A DNA stretch of 64,000 nt from Adiantum capillus-veneris (lineage: Eukaryota > Streptophyta > Polypodiopsida > Polypodiales > Pteridaceae), in assembly GCA_014529385.2 (NCBI GenBank), contig CM043950.1, positions 79,666,343-79,730,342 on the forward strand. Reading direction: 5' to 3'. Position 1 is the first letter of the stretch, and the number at the start of each line of letters is the position of its first letter. Below the pieces are notes generated by a model. That model had not been told where the DNA came from. It saw only the letters and a program-made list of their open reading frames with translations, and searched no databases. Both the position numbers and the translations under genes were made by a program. Below are positions 48,501 to 57,504 of the stretch, one piece after another.

Positions 48501-49964
48501 TCCCTCCTTGAGCTTAATGCGATGTTGAACTATTGTGATGCCAGTGATTTTATCATATTCATCAATGAACAATGTGGTAAAATTACTTAGCATCAAAATA
48601 TAATCTTCACGCTCCTTCCCACAGAACTCACTAGAGAGCATTTGATGTAGCTTACTTGCTTCTACCAGAGGCTGTATACCTGGTGTCTCCCCTTGGTTTG
48701 ATGATGAGGCATCAGGTTGCTCCATCTTCTTAGGGTCCTTGAGAATGATCCCCATCACCTCAATGCTACTGTCACTTTCTTCACTCACTGCTGACTCCTC
48801 CTCTGAAGTGGTATAAGAGTCACCACTAGAAAACTCATCCTCGGAGGTTTCCAGATCCATGTCGCGTTGTTGACCTATCTTCATGTCGTAAAGTATTGGC
48901 CTTCCTTTTGCATCCTTCATCTGGATTATGCCGGTGTCCCAGTCCTGCTTAGCTCTCATAGCCATAAGCCAAGGCCTCCCTAGAATGATAGGATAGCCCT
49001 CCCCTTTGTGTGGCATGAAAAAGATGTCCACATCTACCTCGGTGTTGAATGCCTTTATCCTAATTGAATTTATGACACCAAGACATTGAACTTTTAAATT
49101 ATTTGCCATTTTGGGTCGGCATGGTGCCGGCCGACTCACCTCTAAACCCAAACGGTGCATCATTTTTTCACTCATGACGCATATTTGTGCGCCACCATCG
49201 ATGTAGATATTGGATATGTATTGCCCTTTGATGTAAGCATCCATCATTGGAATTATGTCGTCTAGATTCCTTCTGAAGATAGCCCCAGCTATCTTTGGAT
49301 TTGGTCGCCTCGTGTTAACCATATTTGTCCATTGTCTCCTCACCCTAGGTGCTAGGTGGAGTAATTGGGGCCAGGTGATTTTTGGGCCCTGCACAGAAAC
49401 ATCTTGAACCAAATCATATGGTTTAGAACATTCACCCAAAGAGAAATCTACAATGTCAATTTTACGTCGTGACTTGGACGGCTTTTTGCTAGATTCCCCT
49501 TTAGTCTTCATCTTTTCTTCCTTTTGGGAAGATTCACCATGCCTAGCGCGTTTTACCCCAATGGCATCTACTCCTTTAGCCTTGGTCTTATCCTCCTCCA
49601 CTTTCTCCTTTCCCTTACCTTCAAGACTGATGACGCTTACTGTTTGATTGCCAACTGGTGGTGGGGGTAAGGGTGGAATGAGAGGTTGTGGTGGTGGTGG
49701 TGGTGGTTGTGGTTGAATCGGTGGTTGTAAGATTTGCACGGGTGGTGCTTGTGGTGGTGCCCTCGGTGGTGGTGGTCTTGCTCTCGGTGGTGAAACCTGG
49801 TTTTGCCTGGCTCCTCTGTTGAAATTTTGCCTCCTTGGGTGTGGACAGTAGTACATGCCATGACCATCCTCCCCACAATTGTAGCAGTGGTATTCTTGGT
49901 TTTGCCTTTGTTGTCCTCTCACTTGCTCTTGGTTGCGATTGTGTGCATGCCCTTGTTGTATCAA
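45549..49964 (-). pseudogene. Ty3/gypsy polyprotein (Tat-like, two RNase H domains)
   Basis: One frame, read right to left, with TGA at 48,084, TAG at 47,361 and TGA at 45,549 as the only breaks. Order: a CCHC zinc knuckle CYNCGEDGHGMYYC near the start, so gag is N-terminally truncated; a Pro-rich and then basic linker; protease with NIYIDGGAQICVMS; RT with WVSPVVVTPKKNGKWRVCVD, CDGYSGYFQI and, after the TGA, catalytic VFIDDFCIY; a first RNase H; a second plant-type RNase H with SLFFDGAYKRKVDKAAAGIV, NNEAEYAAL, VFGDAMLLI and ENQEADALA; and integrase with HHWCKTCKECQ and D-D-E residues in WGIDATGPL, ISDRGPGFRG and NGLVEKVNG. No chromodomain is visible. The second RNase H suggests the Tat lineage. 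The TGA within TFQ*YVTFVF is a likely CGA-to-TGA change. Confidence 0.9.
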
Positions 49965-50029
49965 ATGGACTGAGAGATTCTCAAGTTGATTGGTGATTCG
50001 GTTGAGCAGGCCTTGCTGATCTTATTATT

Positions 50030-50507
50030 TGTATTATTTGTGGCTACAAAAGTCTTTTGGTGGTCCCCTTTGAGTGGACTTCTCTCTTGCCTTCAAGTGT
50101 AAGCTCCATCATGTGTATGAAAACATGACCTAGAGTGTTGAAAAGATTGGCAATCATCTAGATGGAGGTATTATTGAAATTTGAAAGTGGGGTTGAGGTT
50201 TGAAAATGAAAACTAGTGAATAAAATATTTGGTAGAGTGGAATAATATATATACATGAAAAATACATTAGAAAATACTAGAATATATATATATTTAATAT
50301 TTAAAGTCAAAAGAGAGATCAACAAAGAAAGCTTACTTATTATGCTACATTGTGATTGATTAGCATAAGTATTATTTATTTAATAAAGGCTAAAACGTTA
50401 GTGAAAAAGGGAAGAAAAAAATCAAAAGTAACTTATATAATAGGAAATATTTTTGGTAAAAGAGAAAAAATATGGGGGGGTTCCCATGCATGGAAAAGCA
50501 TGCCTCA
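50030..50507 (-). repeat. 5' LTR (partial) of the gypsy element
   Basis: Direct repeat of 44,881-45,358. Internal sequence beside it lacks a tRNA primer site, so the LTR end and leader are probably deleted. Confidence 0.85.
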
Positions 50508-50653
50508 ATGCCTGCCAAACCCTTTAGTAGTCATAGCAAAAATTATGGTGCTTCTCATACACAATGGAAGCCCGACATATAAAAAAATTCAAAACCTTGC
50601 AAGAAAGAGAGTCATAGACAACAAAAAGTAGTTTCATTAAAGAAATCAATGCT

Positions 50654-52215
50654 TTACATGATATCCTGCTTTTGCCTTAGGATCTTTCTAATTGCAATTT
50701 TCTGGCGCTTGGCCTTTTGGGGTGGCTCCCTGTTAAGTAAAGTGGTTGTGATTTCTTGGGTGTCATTAACCCCTACATCTTGGTTCATGCCGACATGGGC
50801 AATAAGGCGCCCGCGAAAGTTTACACCGAAAGTGAATATTGCAAAATCTTTCTTTACAAGCACTACAAGGTTGGCCGTTTGGGCAAGTGTTGTTAAACAC
50901 AACGCCTTGGAGAGTGAACGGAGAGCAAAAATGTTGTAGCGACCATTGGGAGAGTAGTCGGCATGGACAAAGACCACGACACCAGTGGGAAGTGTGCCGA
51001 GGTAGTGAGCAAGTGCCGCTTGAGGTCCGAACGGCGTCCTCCTCGCCCCTGACCGTTGCGCCCAGGCGTCAACCTCCAGAACATCCTGCAGAACATAGGT
51101 TTTCTGAGATATGGCACAGAATTATGATATAACATTAACAAAATCATTTGTAACAATCAAATGTAAGTGAGCATCTATACCTCTTGTCTATGATCCTCCT
51201 CATCGGCATCCGGGTGCAAGTAAAGATCCACGCTTGACTTTCCCTTTGGATGAAGCAAAACAGGTGTTGCAGCAGGTGGTGGTGAATCCACTCTTGCGCG
51301 TTTAGCCAAACACATGGCTTGCACGGCCACAAACTCCTCCTCAGAGACCTTGGCCTGGTCGGCCGCTGCCACCTCGGCTTGTGCGATCGCCACTGTGTCC
51401 GCCAAAGTATTCCCCATGGGCAGTAGGAGATCATCGTCATGGGAGGTGGTGGTATCAAGCTCAAACTTTCCATGGGCATTGAGGATGGCGAAACACTCAT
51501 CCATGCGAAGCTCAAAGGATTTCTCCAAATCGTGCATAAACACAAACTCCTCCCCACCCACCACAATGGAGGAGAAGCAGGTAATCTCTACCTCAGGGAT
51601 GGCTTCCCGAGTGGAGGTTCCTTCTGGCGGTCCCGAGGGTGAACCGACTCATGGAGAGGCCTCCAAGAGGCCTTGAATCCCTACAGGGTAGGTCAAGGCA
51701 AGCGTCCTCTCCTCTGCGGATGAGTCAATGGCCGCGGGCTTGGGGTCCTTCACATCAGCCAATACCCCGCCGATCTGCAAGTGAGGTAGCACTACATCAG
51801 GACCTGCTGGGCACTTGTGAAGGAGGAAGATCATTATGGCCTGAACAGAGAAAAAAGTGTTTCCGATCCTTCCCTTACGCATTGCTCGCACATCATCAGC
51901 TTTAAGCCGCACATATTGTCCGGCGGGTTGTGCTATGGTGGCAAAGCGTGCAAGCCGCTGATGAAATGGCCTGTCCCCTTGGTAGATGTGGTGGAGAAGG
52001 CCTTTAGGGACCCATTGCCCTGGTCGGTTTGGTAACTCAACAATGAATCTCCCCATGCACGTGGAAATGTATGAAGTAATGTGCTCAAGAGATTGAGAGT
52101 GGAGGGTCAAGGTGGTTTCCAAATCGGGTTGGGTTGTGAAAAATGCTTGAAGCTCAAGGCGATTTGCATGCCCAACCTCAGTAAGGAATGCATCTAAATC
52201 ACTAGTAGCAGCCAT
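50654..52215 (-). pseudogene. Uncharacterised two-exon gene of the candidate element
   Basis: Exon 1 (52,215-51,181, starting MAATSDLDAFLTEVG) and exon 2 (51,103-50,654) join in phase 0 across a 77-bp GT-AG intron (51,104-51,180) to about 494 codons. One in-frame TGA lies at 51,649-51,651, where the frame continues VGSPSGPPEG. Exon 1 has a globular N-terminal half (GRFIVELPNRPGQWVPKGLL, RKGRIGNTFFSVQAIMIFLL), then an acidic/Ala-rich part. Exon 2 has TGVVVFVHADYSPNGRYNIF and NLVVLVKKDFAIFTFGVNF and ends in a basic tail (PPQKAKRQKIAIRKILRQK) like a nuclear-localisation signal. I recognise no family. The splice-competent structure and nearly intact frame argue it was functional. Confidence 0.6.
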
Positions 52216-52460
52216 GTCTTCTCTTTGCGTGATTGGGTATGCTAGGTCTCTCTGCAATGCGGGGATGAAAATGATGAAATGAGGAGGTGGTCCTCCTCAT
52301 ATAGACATATTCTATCTCGAAAAAAATAAAAAATATGGATTTAAAAAATAAATTTACACCACCTTAAAACTCAAGTACAAAATCAAGTACAACACCTTAA
52401 AACTTTTCAAAATCTTTAATAAAATATCCAATATATAAACGATTAAAGTTACAAGCCAAT

Positions 52461-53785
52461 TCACTTAGACAAGATGATTTCATCTGTAGCCCAATCTTTG
52501 TAAACAAGCATAGTGGCCTCCATCCGCCTTCCAATCTATACAACCAAAAATGGGCAATCAAAATACAAAAACTCATAGAAAATAAGAAAAGGTAGCTAAG
52601 GAAGCACAAAGCAGACCTTGCATTGTTCTAGTTTGAAACTTGCATTACCGACATCCTCGAATACCATTATGACAAAGTGTTCCCGAAGATTGGCAAGAGT
52701 CCAATGCGGATTCACTGCAACCACCTCCACCTCATTATTGGGCATGCGGACACGAATTTCAAAGGATTGAATCTCTTCGGCTGTCAGCTGCAAGGGTATC
52801 CATTTGCCACGTTTGTGCATCCACCTCTCATAGCTAAACCATGCATACAAGGTGCACCTTGCTTTCAAATACTGAAGGCAAAGCTGTGTGGGGGACACAT
52901 TGCACTTATAACGGTCACCATCATGCAAACCTTCAACATAGGCCCAATTGACACCTAGAATGGTGTCCATTGCATCTATGTCAACTTCGTTGCAAACAAA
53001 CATTATTGGTGTTGCTACAATCGGTAGACAGCGGAATGCATGCACAAACAAATGAATGGGACAATGCCTACTGAGACCCACCAATCTGGTTGCCTTACCA
53101 AACTTTAGGGACCCTTGGAAATCTTGCAGCACCTTGCGCTTGAAAGAAAGCAAAGCCCAATGGTCTGGAGTTGGCCATTCTGCACTCTGCAATGAGGGTG
53201 TCTCCACGGCTTCTAACATACCATAGCTTTGGCTTGACTTCGGCACCACGTACTTGTGGGAGTACATGAATATTCGCTGCTCGGTAAGTTTTTTCAATGA
53301 AACATTAGGAAACATAAGCTCCCCAATGTGAGCATGCACAACCATGAACATGCCTGAGAGGCACTCAAGCGGCTGCTCCTCAACTAAGCTGGATGGAAAA
53401 ACATCTTTACAAATGTCCTTAGTTAAACATAATGATCACATAAACGTAAACATGAGATTTGCATGGGATAGCTAAACCATGAAAATTTACAATGAGGTGA
53501 AAATTGAGTAGAAGCTCTCTTGAGGTGGAGCTCAGCTGCATTGTAGACGTGTTGCACGATGGCCACCATTCCGGACTTTGTTTCTTTGAATGTCAATAGC
53601 CGGCCGTTCCAATGACGTTCCAATACGCCTCGACACCATACGCGATGAGGTCCAGCACGTGACGGTTGCATGTAGATCCATGCACCCTTCTTGAACACTT
53701 GTGGGATCCATACCCCCTCTGAGTCTTTTGTGTTGTGCAACACAATCTCCTCTATCTCTGGTTTGGGCCGTCTATGAGTGGACAT
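52461..53785 (-). CDS. Uncharacterised three-exon gene of the candidate element
   Basis: Starts at 53,785 (MSTHRRPKPEIEEIVLH), after a CT-rich leader. Exon 1 ends near 53,500 (junction unresolved; GTAAAT donor near 53,492 possible). Exon 2 runs to 52,617: GMFMVVHAHIGELMFPNVSL, RIFMYSHKYVVPK, then a globular part with CPIHLFVHAFRCLPIVATPI and FSYERWMHKRGKWIPLQLTA. Exon 3 (52,535-52,461) follows an 81-bp GT-AG intron and gives IGRRMEATMLVYKDWATDEI and a stop. The last about 75 residues (FEIRVRMPNNEVEVVAVN, TLANLREHF) have a spacing that recalls a ubiquitin-like fold, which is weak. No internal stop in exons 2 and 3. Function unknown; the head-in orientation mirrors the transposase-like gene at the other end. 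Confidence 0.55.
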
Positions 53786-54350
53786 GCTTGGGAAGTTGGG
53801 CTTAGGAAGGGATTTGAAAGAGTTGAGTACTGTGGAGAGAGAATGAGGAGCTGAGGGGAGGGTGAGGTGAGCTGCCTATGGTGGCTATGGTGGCTTTGAC
53901 AGTGGAGATAGAGAAAGAGAGGAGTGAGAGGTAGAGAGGTAGAGAGGATAGTGGAGCTGTGGGCTATGGAGTGTGGGACTATAGAGGGTTGATGGAGGTG
54001 TGAGAGAAGGGGGATCTATGGAGAGAGAGGAAGAGAGTGGTGGAAAGCTTTTGGCTATGGCTGCCTTGACTGTAGAGAGAGAATGGGAGGAGGGAAAGAG
54101 GGAGAGTGTGGGAGAGAAAAGTAATGAGGGAGAGAGAGAAAAGTGGATTTTGGGAGGGAAAATTGACTTTTTTAAGTTAGTTTATGTTTTGGGGCAGTTT
54201 TGGAGGCAAATGGGTCAACTTTGAAACTTTTGAAAAATTTTCAATTTTTTGGGTTTTTAAGCATGCGCTTTTTTTTTGGGGGGGTCCCTCCCTCTTTTAT
54301 GACACCTCTCTCCTCCTATTTACCCCCCCCCCCCCCCCCTAGCCTACCTC
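53786..54350 (-). other. Right end of the candidate element and leader
   Basis: On the minus strand a strongly CT-rich leader (about 54,150-53,800) precedes the gene start. Beyond it lies an AT-rich segment matching the left end in inverted orientation, then a C18-type run (54,323-54,340) and CCTACCT. Confidence 0.5.
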
Positions 54351-54889
54351 CCACCTCTCTCTAAGAACCAAGCATTGAAGAGGGAGACAATTTGGCTGCA
54401 CCCCTACCATTCCTCCCCCTCTAGGTGATATCCCAAGAGCCTTCTCATTGGTTCTCCCTTAAGCCTTTACTAATCAAAAAGGCCCAAGGAGAGTCCATAT
54501 TTTTCCTAATGGTCATCGTGAATCTGCTGTGTAGCTTGTCATCACTATCGCATCACCAAACATATCTTCATGTTGTCATCAATATGGCATCACCAAACAT
54601 GTCTTCATAAGTCTTTTATTTTCACCAAGTTTATCTTTATGAAATCAATTCTTTGATCAATCCATCATAGATCATAGACTCAAAAAACATAGTCATGAAA
54701 ATTATTAGCATTGTTAGTGAAATAATTACGTTCACAATGCCATAAGAGATGGTTCGCGACGCCACTCTTTTGACCACATATATACGCACAACAACATATG
54801 TGAACAAAAGGTATGAACATAAAAAGTACAAGATGCATGATACATGATGCAAATGACATGTGTATATACTACATAAAACGACATTTATC
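54351..54889. other. Intergenic, nothing recognised
   Basis: Flank to the right of the candidate element. No domain-bearing frame. A 93-residue minus-strand frame (54,918-54,637) is hydrophobic and low in complexity and is not supported. Confidence 0.4.
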
Positions 54890-55400
54890 AACATAGTGAT
54901 ATCAATGAGTATCATCAAAGTATTAACAAAATATCATCATTGTATCAATAAAATGAATAAATCATCATGGTATCAACGAAAAGCATCATAGAATAATCAT
55001 TGTGTCCAATGAAACAACATCATGGTATCACCGAGAATAACCATGGTATTAACGAAACAACATCATGATATTATCAAGAATAACCATATTATCAACGAAA
55101 AAACATCATGGTATCACCGAGAATAACCATGGTATCAACGAAACTACATCATGATATCACCAAGAATAATCATTGTATCAACGAAACAACATCATGGCAT
55201 CACCAAGAATAACCATGGTATCAACGAAACAACATCATGGCATCACCGAGAATAACCATGGTATCAATGAAATATCATCATGGCATCACCGAGAATAACC
55301 ATGGTATCAATGAAATATCATCATGGTATCAATGAAAATCACCATGATCAAAGTACTAACAAAACATCATCATGGTACCATGAAAATCAGTATGGTATCA
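54890..55400. repeat. 43-bp tandem repeat array
   Basis: About ten degenerate units alternating ACATCATGGTATCACCGAG and AATAACCATGGTATCAACGA, most regular at 55,005-55,345. Each unit contains CCATGG and CATCATGGT and so is itself partly two-fold repeated. Confidence 0.9.
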
Positions 55401-55689
55401 ACTAGAAATTATCAATAGAACGACGTAAACTATAGCTCTAGAAGCATAATTATACGAGAATCAATGAATGAGTATATCATATAGAAAAAGACCATGTACC
55501 AACAGTAACTCGATAGAATTTGGACGATCATCAATGACTCAACTGAATCGGGACAATATGTAACTGGCTTCTGCAGCAAAGTTACGTTAGTAACAAATAT
55601 ATGATTGATGAAGAAAAACTATAATTGAGAATTTTTCAATTATGAGAAAAATCAAAAGCAAAAAATAAAATTTTGCTTTTCAAACATAT

Positions 55690-56440
55690 TCGTAGTCCGA
55701 GACGATAATCCAAAATCGGTGCAGAATTTAAAGAAACTTTCTTCTGCAATGTTGTAGACCACATCGATTCCGATGGCTCAAGCGAATAGTTTCACATCGA
55801 TTCAGTGACTTTGTGGGTTGTTTTTGCAAAATCGTTCTCAACAAGGAGAAAAATTGAAAACAAAAAGAAAAAGTTTCTTTTCAAACATGTACGCAGTCTG
55901 CCAACGATAACTCAAAATCTGTGCAAATTTTGGAAAAATTTTCTTGTGCAAAGTTTTAGACCACATCAATTTTGAAGAATTTCGATGAATATGTTGGCAA
56001 GTTTTGCAAAATTGTTTTCAATTAGGAGAAAAATCAAAAACAAAATGCGAAGTTGATTTTCAGGCATGTACGCAGTCTGCGAACGATAAATCAAAATCAG
56101 TGCAGAATTTGAAAAAACTTTCCTCTGCAAAGTCGAAGACCACATCGTTTGTGGTTCCTCAGGTATGTACGCAGTCCGCTAAGGATACCTCAAAATCGGT
56201 GCAGAATTTGAAAAAACTTTCTTTTGCAAAGTTGTAGACCACATTGATTCCGGTGCCTCTCTCAAGTAGTTTCTGCAAAATCGTTTTCAATTAGTAGAAA
56301 AATCAAAAACAAAAAGCGAAAGTTACTTTTCAGGTATGTACGCAGTCCGCGAACGATAACTCAAAATCGGTGCAAAATTTGAAAAAACATTCTTCTACAA
56401 AGTTGTAGACCACATCGATTCCGATATATTGAGTAGCTTC
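55690..56440. repeat. Degenerate long tandem repeat
   Basis: About five copies of a block that starts TACGCAGTCYGCRAACGATA, continues CTCAAAATCGGTGCAGAATT and GTTGTAGACCACATCGATTC and ends in an A-rich segment. Starts lie near 55,690, 55,900, 56,067, 56,168 and 56,339, so unit length varies between about 100 and 210 bp. Confidence 0.85.
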
Positions 56441-56459
56441 ACATATAAGCTCAACACCA

Positions 56460-57504
56460 AGTTAACAAGGCAGAGTGCCTCAAGGTAAATGGTCTTTTAC
56501 ATCCTTTAGAGATTCCATAAGGTAAGTGGGAGAGTATCTCTATGGATTTGTAGTAGGACCTATTACAAATCGTGGCCATGATGCCATTTGGGTAATTGGA
56601 GATCCTCTCACAAAGATGGGTTGATTCAGTCCCACGAAGACTATGGTTAAGACAGTGAAAATTAGCATGGCTATTTACAGAGCATATATATACACTCTAT
56701 GGTCTTCCAGCTAGTATCATTAGTGACAGAGATCGAAAGTTAGATAATCACTTCCAGAGAGTTGTGTTCCAAAAGTTGGAAACTAAACTTAATCTAAGTA
56801 CGGCTGATCATCCAGAAATGGATGGTCAAACCAAAAGAGTTAATCAAGTGCTAGAGGATATGCTACGAGCATACGTTAGCAAGAAGCAAACCAATTGGGA
56901 AGACTACTTACCTATATTGAAATTTGCTCCAAGATTTTCTCCAAGACCATTTTGACATGCTTCGAGTTGCTCGACAGAATATTAAGCAAGCTCAAGATTG
57001 ATATATTAAGAAGTACGCAGATGAGCATCATTGTCTTGCAACTTGAGAAGAAGGATACAAGGTTTTCCTCAAGGTTCCAGATCATTCAAAAAATATGAAG
57101 ACGGGAAAAGTTTCTAAACTTTCACCATGCTATTGTGGACCGTTCACCATTCTCAAACTTATAGGTAAAGTGGCCTATAAGTTATCTCTCCCAGAGCACT
57201 CACGAGTTCAACCTGTTTTCATTTTAGCCGTTTACGAAAATAGCTAGGACAGAATGATAATGTCATTGACACAGGTGCGTTAGTTGACCTTATCAAACCG
57301 CCAAGAATTCCTCATGATCTCGAAAAGATTTTGGATTTTCATGAGCTTTGCACCAGACATCATGTTAGACAACAGGTGTTGGTAAAATGGATGGATAGAC
57401 CTGAAGAAGGTTCTACATGGGAGTATGTCTCCACACTTAACGAACATTTGCCTATGTTCATTTTCGACGACAAAAACGATTCTCCAAGGGGGGGGGGGGG
57501 GTAA
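56460..57504 (+). pseudogene. Chromodomain Ty3/gypsy 3' pol remnant
   Basis: Integrase core fragments with YGLPASIISDRDRKLDNHF (near 56,700) and STADHPEMDGQTKRVNQVLE (near 56,800) carry the second D and the E of the catalytic set. After several frameshifts a chromodomain is readable near 57,325-57,485 (KILDFHELCTRHHVRQQVLV, KWMDRPEEGSTWEY). The order integrase-chromodomain identifies a chromovirus. A G14 tract at 57,488-57,501 and the following TGTAAGG (57,505) are its polypurine tract and the probable LTR start. Confidence 0.85.
57488..57501 (+). promoter_or_regulatory. Polypurine tract (G14) of the chromovirus
   Basis: Follows the chromodomain end; TAA then TGTAAGG, a likely LTR start, comes next. 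Confidence 0.75.

Larger units (their letters stand above)
44881..50507 (-). mobile_element. Ty3/gypsy element with dual RNase H, nested insertion
   Basis: Bounded by direct repeats of 478 bp (44,881-45,358 and 50,030-50,507), whose outer TG..CA ends on the minus strand start TGAGGCATGC. A polypurine tract AGGGGGAGGG (minus strand) abuts the left copy. No primer site follows the right copy and the gag N-terminus is missing, so a deletion has removed the 5' internal region and probably part of the 5' LTR. No target duplication was found at these boundaries, so the left LTR may extend beyond 44,881. The polyprotein is interrupted by in-frame stops only. Confidence 0.85.
38172..54350. mobile_element. 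Candidate large DNA element with inverted G-rich ends (novel)
   Basis: The left end reads AGGTAGGGGGAAGGGGGGGG and then GGGGTAA. The reverse complement of the right end reads AGGTAGGCTAGGGGG followed by a G run and GGGTAA (54,344-54,350 back to 54,321). Further inside, both ends share an AT-rich TTTTTCAAAA..TTTCAAA segment, followed by C-rich and ACATA..ACTTAAAAAAGT-like stretches, at moderate identity. Genes next to each end are transcribed inward after CT-rich leaders: a transposase-like gene and an H3-like gene from the left, two uncharacterised genes from the right. A gypsy element is nested in the middle. No target duplication was recognised, so the boundaries and the unity of the element are inferences. 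Confidence 0.45.

Noticed and set aside
49621-49878. Thr-rich and His-rich frames opposite or beside the gypsy Pro-rich linker
   Set aside because: Shadow frames of the Pro-rich part of the polyprotein.
54890-55400. CRISPR-like array
   Set aside because: The spacers are themselves repeated and the genome is eukaryotic; it is an ordinary tandem repeat.
56004-56237. Repetitive Ser/Lys-rich ORF
   Set aside because: Translation of the degenerate 100-210-bp satellite.
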